From the NCBI GenBank assembly GCA_035700805.1, contig DASSOG010000008.1, positions 1 to 64,000 on the forward strand: a DNA stretch of 64,000 nucleotides, given 5' to 3'. The notes beneath the pieces were generated by a model. That model worked only from the letters and a program-made list of their open reading frames with translations. It was not told where the DNA came from and did not search any database. The DNA comes from JAGWRI01 sp035700805. Lineage in GTDB: Bacteria; Gemmatimonadota; Gemmatimonadetes; Gemmatimonadales; Gemmatimonadaceae. Both the position numbers and the translations under genes were made by a program. The first letter of the stretch is position 1; every line of letters starts with the position of its first letter. Below are positions 25,030 through 34,031 of this stretch, in pieces.

Positions 25030-26944
25030 GGGAGAAGCGGGCGACGCCGGCGGCGGCGTCGAACAGGGGCGTGATCGCCTCGCCCTGCCGGACGCGTTCG
25101 ATGCCCTGGTCAGTCTTGGTCGCAGTCATGATCTCGTATCGCCAGACCTGCCGTGCGTCGGGCGCGTCGAGCGCCAGCGGCTGGGCCAGCGAAAGTTCGG
25201 GGGCAAACCACCCGCCCTCGGGGATGCCGGCGGGGTCCCACGTGAACGTTGCCTCCACCTCGCCGCGGGGGCTGAATCGCCATGCCACCGAGAAACCGTC
25301 CCCGTCGCAGCGCACGATCAGGTCGCTGCCGGCAGGCTCGACGCGCGCGGCGCAGCGCACATGCGCAAAGGTGCGCAGCGGGGTGTAGGCCGCGTCAGCG
25401 TACGTTGCCATGTCGAGGTCGCGCGCGAGGATGCGTGCCACGCCGATGGCACGATCCGCCAGGTCCACGGGTGGCCGCGACTCGAACACCACCGATGTTT
25501 CCAATTCGTGAATACTCGGCGTGCCCTCGTGGGCGGCGGCGGCGGGATGCCCGGGCCGCGCCAGATGATAGGCTTCGAGCCGGCGGGTCAGCGTGTCGGC
25601 AACATTGTGGCCCGTGGCAAAGCAGGTCAGCTCTTCCAGCACGCCGCCGCGCGCGGGCGCGAGGATGGCCGAGAAGTGCTGGGAGTGGATCCAGACCTCA
25701 TCCGAACCGTCGCTGTTGATGTCGAGCGTCTCCGCCGCCAGCGACTCGCCGCGCCGGAGTTCGCCTTCAGCCAGCGCAAGCTGTTGCCAGATGCCGGCAC
25801 GCAGGTGCGGCAGGTAGAGCCCGCCAAACACGCCGTGCCAGAGCGCGTCGTTGCACTGCGCGCGCGCCACGGCCCGCCGGGCGATGGGCGGGTCCCCTCG
25901 TTCGCGGCACAGCCGGCTGAGCGCGGATGTCTTCTTCTGCATCCGATTGGACTCGGCGTACTTGGCCAGGAAGTTTCGCCAGTGGGAGCCGCGCACCAGG
26001 GCGCCATCGTCCCGGGCCATGCGCTCCGCGCCCAGGTCGGTTTCGAGCCTCGCCAATCGGACAGCGGCGTTGGTGGGGAGCGCCCACCCCTCCATCTCGC
26101 GATACGAGGCCGTGGGTAGATACGCCAGCCCGCCGCACGGCACTTCGTCCACCGCCTGCTGGCCTGAGCAAAGTCGGATGACGCCGGCATCCTGGAGTGC
26201 GTCCAGTGTGTCGCAGAACTGATCGAACCAGCCGCGCTCGTACACCCACTCCCGCGTGCCTGGCCACCCGCCGAATTTCTCTCCATCGTCCACGAGGACC
26301 ACCAGCGGACGCCGGGCGGCGTGCAGCGCGCGGAAGAATTCCGCCAGCTCCCCTGGTGGCCGGAAGGGAATCAGGTAGCGCAGTCGCTCGTTGATGGCCA
26401 GGAGCGTGATTGCCTGGCCGTCGCTTTCGGTGCGATGCGGCACATAGAGCTGGTCGCGGGGGAAGCCAGTGACGAGAAAGTGCCGGTCATCCACCAGGGC
26501 GTAGCGCACGCCGGCATCGGCAAGGTCGGCCACCAGCTCCGGCTCCCATACGCGTTCCGTGAGCCAGAGCCCGTTCCCGGATACGCCGAACCGGGCGCGC
26601 AGTGCTTCGCGCAGCCAGGCCACCTGTTCCACCCGATCGGCGCGAGGAATGGAGGCCAGCACCGGTTCGTACATGCCCGCCAGCAGGAATTCCACCGCGC
26701 CGCTGGCGGCCAGTTCGCCGAGCTGATCCACCAGTTGGTGATCATGCGCTTCAATCCATTCCAGCAGCGGACCGGAGATGTGCACGAGCGCCGGCGCAAC
26801 GTGGCGCTGCTTGAGCTTCGCCAGCAGCGGCCGGTAGACGTCGCGCGCGTGGTCGGCGAATACATGGTCGAAGTTGCCGACGGGCTGGTGCAGGTGGACG
26901 CCGAATACGAAGCGGACCGGGGTGGGCGCAGACGGACTCGTCAT
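25022..26944 (-). CDS. GH57 4-alpha-glucanotransferase/alpha-amylase-like enzyme
   Basis: The 640-residue protein matches the Thermococcus-type glucanotransferase arrangement. It has an N-terminal strand FGVHLHQPVGNFDHVF, nucleophile region GLWLTERVWEPEL (E130), acid region VVLVDDGEKFGGWPG (Asp219/220), and a long C-terminal beta domain (SDEVWIHSQHFSAILAPARGG). There is no signal peptide. It should remodel or degrade cytoplasmic maltodextrins. It is the distal gene of a phosphorylase/GH57/GH57 operon, with an ATGA overlap to the GH57 gene upstream. Confidence 0.88.
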   Translation of the reverse strand: MTSPSAPTPVRFVFGVHLHQPVGNFDHVFADHARDVYRPLLAKLKQRHVAPALVHISGPLLEWIEAHDHQLVDQLGELAASGAVEFLLAGMYEPVLASIPRADRVEQVAWLREALRARFGVSGNGLWLTERVWEPELVADLADAGVRYALVDDRHFLVTGFPRDQLYVPHRTESDGQAITLLAINERLRYLIPFRPPGELAEFFRALHAARRPLVVLVDDGEKFGGWPGTREWVYERGWFDQFCDTLDALQDAGVIRLCSGQQAVDEVPCGGLAYLPTASYREMEGWALPTNAAVRLARLETDLGAERMARDDGALVRGSHWRNFLAKYAESNRMQKKTSALSRLCRERGDPPIARRAVARAQCNDALWHGVFGGLYLPHLRAGIWQQLALAEGELRRGESLAAETLDINSDGSDEVWIHSQHFSAILAPARGGVLEELTCFATGHNVADTLTRRLEAYHLARPGHPAAAAHEGTPSIHELETSVVFESRPPVDLADRAIGVARILARDLDMATYADAAYTPLRTFAHVRCAARVEPAGSDLIVRCDGDGFSVAWRFSPRGEVEATFTWDPAGIPEGGWFAPELSLAQPLALDAPDARQVWRYEIMTATKTDQGIERVRQGEAITPLFDAAAGVARFSLR

Positions 26945-28368
26945 GCGGTATCCGGCGGCCGGACGGTGACCACGCGCGAATCGTAGACACTCCTGCCATT
27001 CCCGGCCGCCGGGTCGTTGCTGAGTGCCAGTGCCAGCCGGTCCCGGAGCCCACGCTCCAGCTCCTTGTCCCCCATGCGTTCAATGGCGTACGCCGCGAGC
27101 CAGAGCATGAGCACCGTCTCGTGGCCGGCTACGTCATCAAAGAACCATGCGCAGGACCCGAACATGCCAAAGCGTGCCCACATCGCGTCCAGTACGGCGA
27201 CGGCGCGCACCACGTTGGCGTTGGGTGCGAGCCGTTGACCCACGAAGGCCTGCCGCGCCGCGCCGGGCAGCGTGGCCGCGGCCTCGAATGCGTCCAGCGC
27301 GCTCCATGGATCGGTGAACAGAGTCGGGCCTTCCGCCTCGAAGCGCGCGTCGAATTCGCGAGCCAGCCAGTTGAGGGCGGCGCGGAGCGGCCGCCGCCAG
27401 GCCTGGGAGGTACCCGGCGTCACGCGGTCGCCGCAGTTGGAGCGCCAGCGTTCCACGCCATGGGCGCAGCTCCAGGCCGACGGCTCGACCAGCAGGGCCT
27501 CACGCACCGGTGGCTGCCGGGCAAGTATCGACGCGAAGTTCTCCACGCGCACCTCCGCGTCCCCTGCCAGTACCGTCAGCGCGCGAGCCAGTGCCATCTC
27601 GCCAAACTTGTGGTGGTGGCCAAAAGTCTCGCCGTCGGTGGCAAGGCTGGACAGGGAGAATCCATGCTGGGGAAAATCATGCGCCAGCGCGCGGGCCAGC
27701 AGGTCGCCATCCTGGAGCAACGTCCCGAACGCCACGCCTGACGCCAGGGCGCCGTCGTAGGCAAACAGCGCAATCTCGCGCCCGCCGCCGGCGCTGAACC
27801 GCAGCGGCTCGCCGTTGGCGGGCGGTTGTTCCACCTGGTGCGGCGACACGATCGTGAACTTGATCCCCTGCTCGGCGAGTACTACCAGCGTTTCCTCATC
27901 CACCGCCGCTTCGGGCATCCAGAATCCCTCGGGCTCGCGGCCAAAGCGACGACGAAAGTCGGCCAATCCCCACCGGATCTCCATCGCCTTGTCGCGACGC
28001 GACGCGAGCGGCAGGATCACATGGTGGTACGGCATGGCGATGGCATTGCCGTGTCCGCCGAGGCGCTGGGCGCTCTCGGCGTCGCCCCGTAGCATGGCCG
28101 CGTACGCATGCGGCGCGTTCGGTTCCAGCCACCGCAGTAGCGTGGGGCCGGCGTCGAAGCTCATGAAAGAATACAGATTGATGCGCCGGATTTCGTTGCC
28201 CGACGAATCCAGCAGCCGCGCCTCGCCACACGGTTCGTAGCACTCGCTGGCGATGCGCGTATTCCAGTCGTGAAACGGCGCGGCACTCGCTTCCACTTCC
28301 ACCCTGCCGAGCCAGGGATTCTCGCGCGGCGGCTGGTAGAAATGGCCGTGAACGACAACGGAGTGCAT
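26941..28368 (-). CDS. GH57 family (DUF3536-type) glycoside hydrolase-like protein
   Basis: The 475-residue protein starts MHSVVVHGHFYQPPRENPWL, the typical first strand of this GH57 branch. FWMPEAAVDEETLVVLAEQG contains the probable catalytic Glu in FWMPE, and SLATDGETFGHHHKFGEMAL the second acid. The C-terminus is DUF3536-like helical sequence (MFGSCAWFFDDVAGHETVLM). It lies between the phosphorylase gene (29-base gap) and the other GH57 gene (ATGA overlap), so it presumably acts on the same cytoplasmic alpha-glucan. Activity has not been settled for this subfamily as far as I know. Confidence 0.87.
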   Translation of the reverse strand: MHSVVVHGHFYQPPRENPWLGRVEVEASAAPFHDWNTRIASECYEPCGEARLLDSSGNEIRRINLYSFMSFDAGPTLLRWLEPNAPHAYAAMLRGDAESAQRLGGHGNAIAMPYHHVILPLASRRDKAMEIRWGLADFRRRFGREPEGFWMPEAAVDEETLVVLAEQGIKFTIVSPHQVEQPPANGEPLRFSAGGGREIALFAYDGALASGVAFGTLLQDGDLLARALAHDFPQHGFSLSSLATDGETFGHHHKFGEMALARALTVLAGDAEVRVENFASILARQPPVREALLVEPSAWSCAHGVERWRSNCGDRVTPGTSQAWRRPLRAALNWLAREFDARFEAEGPTLFTDPWSALDAFEAAATLPGAARQAFVGQRLAPNANVVRAVAVLDAMWARFGMFGSCAWFFDDVAGHETVLMLWLAAYAIERMGDKELERGLRDRLALALSNDPAAGNGRSVYDSRVVTVRPPDTA

Positions 28369-28397
28369 GGCGTCAGCCGGCGCCGCCCGCCCCGGCG

Positions 28398-30560
28398 TCA
28401 CAGCCGCTGATCGGTGGGCGGGTCGTCTATGCCCCCGTCGCCCAGCATCGACGGAACGTAGTAATCCCGCACGTACTCCATCAGCATCCGCCTTCCCGTA
28501 TACTGCAACCCGGCCGCCCGGATGGCGTGCTTCATGAGCTGCAGCCAACGCCGCGGCACGCCCTTGCTGTCGCGCTCGTAGTACGCCGGTACGACGTCCC
28601 GCTCCAGCAGGCGATACACCTGTTCCGCCGCCCGTGTGGCGGCCTCTGCGTCGGAGACGGTGGGTTCCTCCACCACCGACCAGCCATTATGACCATTGAA
28701 TCCCTCTTCCCACCATCCATCGGCGGTGCTGAGCTGCGGGACGCCATTGAGCGCCGCCTTCATCCCGCTGGTGCCCGACGCCTCCATGGGCACGCGCGGC
28801 AGGTTCATCCAGAGGTCCACGCCCTGTACGAGTACGTGGGCCAGGTGGAGGTCGTAGTCCTCCACGAAGGCCACCCGCCCCTCGAACTGCGGGTCGCGCG
28901 TCGCCTGGTACACGCGCTGCAGGACTTCCTTGCCAAGGTTGTCGGCCGGATGCGCCTTGCCGGCAAAGACAATCTGTACCGGCCGCGCGGGATTGGTGAC
29001 GATGCGCCGCAGGCGCTCCGGATCCTCGAGCAACAGGTGCGCACGCTTGTACGTCGCAAACCGCCGCGCGAAGCCGATGGTCAACGCCCCGGGGTCGAGC
29101 AGGATTCCCGCTCCCACGAGCTGCTCGGCCGCTTGTGCGCGGGACGCGAACGCCCGGCGCGCATGCTCGCGCACATACACGAGCAGCGTGTCCTTGAGTT
29201 GGCGGTGGACGCGCCAGAGCACCTCATCGTCCAGGGACAGGACCTGTTCCCACAGCAGTGGGTCGTCCCGGCGCGCATCCCAATCAACGCCCAGGTGCTG
29301 TTCGAGCATGCCCATGACCGGGTTCGCCATCCACGTGGCCAGGTGCACGCCGTTGGTGACATGGCCAATCGGCACCGCCTCCTCGCGCCGATCGGGCCAG
29401 AGGGCGCTCCACAACTGGCGAGTCACCACGGCGTGCTGCCGCGACACCGCATTCACGCGATGGCTGAGCCGGATGGCCGCGGCCGTCATGTGAAACGTGT
29501 CATCGTCGATCAGCGGATGGTGGCCCAGCATCCTGAAGGTGTCGTGATCAATGCCCAGCGCCTCCGGAATGGGCCCCGTGCAGGCCACCACCTGTGCCAT
29601 ATCGAACATGTCATGGCCCGCCGGCACCGGCGTGTGGGTGGTGAACACGCTGGCTGCCCGAACGTGCGCGATGGCATCGCTCAGCGACTCCCCGCCCTGG
29701 ATACGCTCGCGCAGCCGTTCCAGGTGCATGAACGCGGCGTGGCCCTCGTTGGCGTGCCATACCGCCGGCGCGATGCCCAGGCTGCGCAGGACGCGCACAC
29801 CGCCGACCCCGAGCAGCCACTCCTGCCGGATGCGCATCTCATACCCGCCCGCGTACAGCTTGCTGAGTAGCGTCCGGTCGTTCGGGTGATTCTGCTCAAA
29901 GTCCGTGTCCAGCAGGTACACGGATACGCGCCCGGCCCGCAGGCGCCAGGCCCGGATGAATACCTCACGGCCACACATCCGGACGGACGTGAGATACGGC
30001 TTGCCATCGGGCGATTCCACCAGCTCCAGCGCCGTGCGCTGCAGTTCGATCGGGTCGTCGCCGTCTTCCTGCCACCCGTCCGTACGTATATGCTGATCGA
30101 AATACCCCTGCCGGTACAGGATCCCGATTCCCACCAGTGGAACGCCCAGGTCGGACGCCGTCTTGCAATGATCGCCGGCCAGTACGCCCAGTCCACCGGA
30201 GTAAATCGGCACGGAGTGGTAAAAGCCGAACTCGGCGCAGAAGTACGCGATCACGCGATCCTCCTGCTCGGGGTACTCTTGCGCGAACCAGGTGGACGCC
30301 GCGGACTGTTCCGATGCGTGCCAGCGCATGACCGCGTCGTATTGCGCCAGAAAATCCGGATCGGTGGCGCACTGGGCGAGCCGCTCGGCCGACACCTCGT
30401 TCAGCAGCCGGATCGGGTCGTGCCGGGAACGCGTCCAGAGCTGCGGATCAATGACGCGGAAGAGCCCGCGTGCATCCCGGTTCCAGCTCCAGGAGAGGTT
30501 TCCCGCGACTTCGGCCAACCCGGCCAGACGCTGGGGGAGCAGCGGAAATCGTGGGGACAT
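28398..30560 (-). CDS. glgP: Alpha-glucan (maltodextrin/glycogen) phosphorylase, GT35
   Basis: The 720-residue protein from ATG 30560 (AAGAGGT upstream) is the shorter prokaryotic alpha-glucan phosphorylase. It starts with a DUF3417-like region (LAEVAGNLSWSWNRDARGLF). Core motifs are YFCAEFGFYHSVPIYSGGLG, LAGDHCKTASDLGVPLVGIG, VFTTHTPVPAGHDMF, GFARRFATYKRAHLLLED and the PLP site PMEASGTSGMKAALNG with the lysine in GMK. It releases glucose-1-phosphate from alpha-1,4-glucans. It is the first gene of the leftward glucan operon and is followed by two GH57 enzymes. Confidence 0.93.
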   Translation of the reverse strand: MSPRFPLLPQRLAGLAEVAGNLSWSWNRDARGLFRVIDPQLWTRSRHDPIRLLNEVSAERLAQCATDPDFLAQYDAVMRWHASEQSAASTWFAQEYPEQEDRVIAYFCAEFGFYHSVPIYSGGLGVLAGDHCKTASDLGVPLVGIGILYRQGYFDQHIRTDGWQEDGDDPIELQRTALELVESPDGKPYLTSVRMCGREVFIRAWRLRAGRVSVYLLDTDFEQNHPNDRTLLSKLYAGGYEMRIRQEWLLGVGGVRVLRSLGIAPAVWHANEGHAAFMHLERLRERIQGGESLSDAIAHVRAASVFTTHTPVPAGHDMFDMAQVVACTGPIPEALGIDHDTFRMLGHHPLIDDDTFHMTAAAIRLSHRVNAVSRQHAVVTRQLWSALWPDRREEAVPIGHVTNGVHLATWMANPVMGMLEQHLGVDWDARRDDPLLWEQVLSLDDEVLWRVHRQLKDTLLVYVREHARRAFASRAQAAEQLVGAGILLDPGALTIGFARRFATYKRAHLLLEDPERLRRIVTNPARPVQIVFAGKAHPADNLGKEVLQRVYQATRDPQFEGRVAFVEDYDLHLAHVLVQGVDLWMNLPRVPMEASGTSGMKAALNGVPQLSTADGWWEEGFNGHNGWSVVEEPTVSDAEAATRAAEQVYRLLERDVVPAYYERDSKGVPRRWLQLMKHAIRAAGLQYTGRRMLMEYVRDYYVPSMLGDGGIDDPPTDQRL

Positions 30561-30576
30561 ACCTCTTAATGTAGAC

Positions 30577-31401
30577 TCAGTGACGCGGAATCGCGGCCCC
30601 CGCCGCCTGGGCGATGAGCTTGAGCAGTGATGGATTGTTCGCCCGCTCCCCGCGTTCCAGGCGGTCGAGCGTCTGCTCCAGCGCGAGTTGCACCCGCGCG
30701 GCCACTGACCCGTACGACGCGCGCGCCCCCAGGTAGCTCGCCACACCCAGTATCACCACCGGCGCGGCGGCCACGACCGCCGCGAAGTTGAGCACCAGGA
30801 GGATGCCTCCGGTGACCACGCCACCCGTCACGGCGCCCGCCACGCCTCCCACCGCCGCGCGCCGCGCGCCCGAAATGTCCGCGTCCAGGCGCACCAGCAT
30901 CCGGCCATCCTCGGTGGGCACCACGGTGGCCCCCACACTGCTGGCCTTGGAGAGCATGTAACCGCGGCCGCCCACGTTGAACATCCGCCGCACACCGCCC
31001 TCGAAGTCGTGCCGAGGCTCCCACACGATGCGATCGGCAAACTGACGCCGGATCTGCAGCCACTCGTCCTTCTCCATCCACGTGTCCAGCGCCGTCAGGA
31101 TCTCGGGCAGCGTGCCGCGTACCACCCGCTCGGCCGATACGCTGGCCGCGCCGCCCAGGAACCCGCGTCCCTCCAGCGCGCGGGGACGTGTGCGCTCCTC
31201 AGCCAGCGCCTGCCGCAAGTGTGCCGACGAGAGGCCCACTTCCTTGCCCAGCTCGACGATCTGCTGGTCCGTCATTGCTCCGGTGGTCTCCGCGCTGCGC
31301 GCCTGCAGTTCAGCCGCGCGCGCGAGCACGCGCTCCATCGCGGCGCGGTCCAGCGGGGCGGGTGGCGTGACCGATGTGTCCGGGACTTTGGAATCACTCA
31401 T
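30577..31401 (-). CDS. Hypothetical membrane protein
   Basis: The 274-residue protein has a cytoplasmic N-terminal helical region (MTDQQIVELGKEVGLSSAHL), a mixed domain with WEPRHDFEGGVRRMFNVGG, and two adjacent hydrophobic segments (VGGVAGAVTGGVVTGGILLV and VVAAAPVVILGVASYLGA). A helical tail with LALEQTLDRLERGE follows. The N-terminal part resembles the SHOCT-like or DUF1707-like regulatory helices that precede membrane anchors. No family is firmly recognised. It ends 16 bases upstream of glgP and is co-directional. Confidence 0.65.
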   Translation of the reverse strand: MSDSKVPDTSVTPPAPLDRAAMERVLARAAELQARSAETTGAMTDQQIVELGKEVGLSSAHLRQALAEERTRPRALEGRGFLGGAASVSAERVVRGTLPEILTALDTWMEKDEWLQIRRQFADRIVWEPRHDFEGGVRRMFNVGGRGYMLSKASSVGATVVPTEDGRMLVRLDADISGARRAAVGGVAGAVTGGVVTGGILLVLNFAAVVAAAPVVILGVASYLGARASYGSVAARVQLALEQTLDRLERGERANNPSLLKLIAQAAGAAIPRH

Positions 31402-31430
31402 GGCATTTCATCATACGGGCGATGGCGAGC

Positions 31431-32504
31431 TCAGATTCGTCCCAGCGCCGTGGCAATCTGGCGCATCAGCGCGGCCGTCACTGCGGATGGCACGTCGAAG
31501 GTCTCGATGAATTTCGCCTCCGGGTTGCCGGCAGGAGCAGCCACGCCGGCCTGCGCCAGGTAGAAGCGCATGTAGCCTTCCGCCAGCTCCGGCACCGTCT
31601 GCTGCAGCAGCATCGCGCCGGCGCGTACGGCAGCGATGGGTTGCAGGGCCGCCGCCGCGCCGCTCCGCTGCTCGGCGGGGGACATGTTGTCGTTCACCGC
31701 GGACGTGGCAATGGACTGCACAATCTCGTGCGCGAAACCGTAGATCGCCTGGGCGGCGTCGGCCGGGCTGCGCGGCATGGTGACCACCACCACGTTGTGG
31801 TCGGGCGACGCATTGAGCGTGCGTCCCTCACCGCCAAGCACCAGCGACAGCACCAGCTTGCCCCCGGTCTGTCGCGTGGTGGTGAGGAAGCGCCGCAAGC
31901 GGGGGCGCACGGCGTCAAAGAGCGAATCGACAGCGGTCACCACGCCGCGCCGGGACGTCTCCTGCGCCATCCAGTAGGCGTGGTAGAACTGGCTGGACTC
32001 ACTGGCTTCGGCCTGCGTGAACAACCGCAGCCACTCGCGACTCTGGGCCGTGGGAAAGAACGAATTGAGCAGCGCGTACTGCTGCCGCGCCGCGGGTTCG
32101 CGCGGCGGCACTCCGCCCGCGCGCACAAAGGCATCGATGGCCGTCGTCAGCGTGTCCCACGAGTCGAAGTACAGCGGCAGGAACTGCCCGTTGGCAATCT
32201 CCGGGTTGCGGGCCATGAGCGTGGCCAACTGGGCATGATTGGCATCCAGCCCCGTGAGCACGTGCTGTTCCGCGCGCACGGCGTCCAGCGTGTCGCGATA
32301 GCCGCGGCGGAACACCGGCACCTGCGAGACGTCGCGCGTGAGCAACGCGTAGCCATGGAGCCACAGGTCGATGTGCTCCTCGATAGTCACCGGCCACTGG
32401 CGAGTGACGGGGACCGGCGCCGACCCCGGCCGGCCCGAACCCGCGCAGCCCGTTGCGGCCGCCAGTGTGAGCGCCAGGAGCAGCCGCGATCTGATGGCGT
32501 TCAC
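31431..32504 (-). CDS. Putative lipoprotein of unknown function
   Basis: The 357-residue protein from GTG 32504 has a lipoprotein signal (LLLALTLAAATGC). The mature part is mostly helical, with YFDSWDTLTTAIDAFVRAGG, FYHAYWMAQETSRRGVV and YGFAHEIVQSIATSAVNDNM. The HE pair does not form an HExxH site. The start sits in a GTGA overlap with the zinc-ribbon gene upstream, so the two are probably made together. I recognise no family. Confidence 0.65.
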   Translation of the reverse strand: MNAIRSRLLLALTLAAATGCAGSGRPGSAPVPVTRQWPVTIEEHIDLWLHGYALLTRDVSQVPVFRRGYRDTLDAVRAEQHVLTGLDANHAQLATLMARNPEIANGQFLPLYFDSWDTLTTAIDAFVRAGGVPPREPAARQQYALLNSFFPTAQSREWLRLFTQAEASESSQFYHAYWMAQETSRRGVVTAVDSLFDAVRPRLRRFLTTTRQTGGKLVLSLVLGGEGRTLNASPDHNVVVVTMPRSPADAAQAIYGFAHEIVQSIATSAVNDNMSPAEQRSGAAAALQPIAAVRAGAMLLQQTVPELAEGYMRFYLAQAGVAAPAGNPEAKFIETFDVPSAVTAALMRQIATALGRI

Positions 32505-33130
32505 GCCTCGACCCCGGTGGAGCGTCCGCACGCCACGCAGAATTTCCAGCCCATCTCGAGCTCGGCGCCGCAGGCGCCGCAGTTCCTCACCGTCAGGTTC
32601 TGCCCGCAGTGCGGGCAGAACACGATGGTCCGGCCATGGGGCAGCGGGCCGCTGCAGTAGCGGCAGCGCGAACCCTCCACCGCGGCCGCGGCGGCCGCTG
32701 CCGTGGCAGGCGTGGAGAGGCGCACCGTCGAACTGGCGCGGTGCGGGGCGATGTCGGGGCTCGCGGCATCCGCGGCCGCGGGATCCTGCCGCTGGAGCGC
32801 GGCGGGGGAGAGGGCCACCTGCGCGGACCCGAATTCGCGAAACGCTCCGGGATCGGGGTTGGGCGACTGCAGCTCCTGCGCCAGCGCGTCGCGCATGCGG
32901 TCGTCCACGATCAGGTACCCCCGCGCGCCCGAGAGGAGCTGCATGAGCGTCAGCTCATAATCCTCGTTGGTGTCCAGCGCCAGCTCCCGCCGGAAATGCC
33001 GGTATGGCAGCAGCGTCTGGTACAGCTCGGCCACCTCGAACGGTTGCGTGAGGTAGCGCGGCTGCGTCTTGCGCACCGTCTCCGTGAGCACCGAGAACAT
33101 GCGGTCCATCGCGTCCATCGCGTCCTCCAC
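32501..33130 (-). CDS. Double zinc-ribbon protein
   Basis: The 209-residue protein (GTG 33130; ATG 33118 is an alternative) has an N-terminal helical domain (YRHFRRELALDTNEDYELTL), an Ala-rich linker and a C-terminal double zinc ribbon made of four CxxC pairs: CRYC, CPHC, CGAC and CVAC. Such ribbons usually mediate protein or nucleic-acid contacts. It lies between the RNase HI gene (no gap) and the lipoprotein gene (GTGA overlap). Function is unknown. Confidence 0.75.
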   Translation of the reverse strand: MEDAMDAMDRMFSVLTETVRKTQPRYLTQPFEVAELYQTLLPYRHFRRELALDTNEDYELTLMQLLSGARGYLIVDDRMRDALAQELQSPNPDPGAFREFGSAQVALSPAALQRQDPAAADAASPDIAPHRASSTVRLSTPATAAAAAAAVEGSRCRYCSGPLPHGRTIVFCPHCGQNLTVRNCGACGAELEMGWKFCVACGRSTGVEA

Positions 33131-33775
33131 TTAGTCGAGCAGCGTCGCCTGGGCCACGGCGGGAAATGGCCGCGACGGCTTGAATCTATGCGACTCGGGA
33201 AACGGTGCCGGATCGGCGAGCAGGCGGCCGCGCCCGCGCCCGGCGGCCAGCCAGGTGTCAAAGCCCGAGGGCACGGCCCCGTCCGAGGATGATTGTTCGC
33301 GAGCCGCGCGGACCGCCAGGTCGTTGGCATACTCGTTCTGGACGTGTCCGTCGTGCCCCCGCACCCACGCCCACTGGACCTCGTGGGGTCGCACGGCCTC
33401 CACGGCCTCCTTCCAGAGCGGCAGGTTCTCGATGGCGCCGCCCTTGCGCCGCCACCCACGCTGCATCCATCCGGCCACCCACTCGCTCATGCCCTTCACC
33501 AGGTACTGCGAGTCGCTGGTGAACCTCACGCGGAAGCGGCCCCCCTTGGCCGACAACACGCGAAATGCCTCGATCACGCTCAGCAGCGCCATGCGGTTGT
33601 TGGTGGTGGCGGGTTCCGCCCGCCAGAAATCACGACGCACGATGCGCCCGTCCTCCGCGCGATACTCGATCACGCCGCCGGCACCGCCCGGGTTGTCGCC
33701 CTCCTGTCCGTTGCCCAGGCATGATTCGTCGGCGTAGATGGCCACGAGCGGGAATTGCGGCAGGATGTCGCTCAT
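33131..33775 (-). CDS. rnhA: Ribonuclease HI-like protein with one catalytic acid replaced
   Basis: The 214-residue protein from ATG 33775 has the RNase H fold: AIYADESCLGNG (D16), TTNNRMALLSVIEAF, FTSDSQYLVKGMSEW (D88), WVRGHDGHVQNEYANDLAVR (H141/H144, D152). In Escherichia coli RNase HI the second metal-binding acid is Glu48 in NNRMEL; here the same place is Ala63 (NNRMAL). Three of four acids therefore remain. A C-terminal extension of about 55 residues follows the fold. It may still cleave RNA-DNA hybrids at reduced rate, or use E69 or another acid. It is part of a leftward operon. Confidence 0.85.
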   Translation of the reverse strand: MSDILPQFPLVAIYADESCLGNGQEGDNPGGAGGVIEYRAEDGRIVRRDFWRAEPATTNNRMALLSVIEAFRVLSAKGGRFRVRFTSDSQYLVKGMSEWVAGWMQRGWRRKGGAIENLPLWKEAVEAVRPHEVQWAWVRGHDGHVQNEYANDLAVRAAREQSSSDGAVPSGFDTWLAAGRGRGRLLADPAPFPESHRFKPSRPFPAVAQATLLD

Positions 33776-33812
33776 GCGTCCAGCCGCCACCGCCGCTGGC
33801 GGTCGCGCGCCT

Positions 33813-34031
33813 TCATCGCACCAGCTCCAGCGTATCGATCTCGTCGATGAACAACCGCAGGTGATCTCCGGTGGTCGGGTTCCGGGCCTCAATCAGTTCG
33901 CGCCTGCCGCGCAGCGAGAGCCGCTCGGGCACGACGACGTATTCCGTCCCCCGTCGGTACACGACAATCCGCGATCCGTTCGTGATCGCCCGCTCCAGCA
34001 TGTCGTACTGCTGATGGTTCAACTCTGCCAT
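33813..34031 (-). CDS. Small conserved-looking protein, 72 residues
   Basis: The ATG at 34031 lies inside the end of the M20 peptidase gene (13-base overlap) and gives MAELNHQQYDMLERAITNG. A beta-rich stretch follows (SRIVVYRRGTEYVVVPERL, then GDHLRLFIDEIDTLELV). The pattern looks like a small RNA- or protein-binding beta domain, but I recognise no family. It is followed by the RNase HI gene after 37 bases. A longer in-frame start is possible but would lie fully within the peptidase gene. Confidence 0.6.
   Translation of the reverse strand: MAELNHQQYDMLERAITNGSRIVVYRRGTEYVVVPERLSLRGRRELIEARNPTTGDHLRLFIDEIDTLELVR

Noticed and set aside
31431..32504. Zinc metalloprotease reading of the helical lipoprotein (YGFAHEIVQS)
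   Set aside because: The second His of HExxH is absent.
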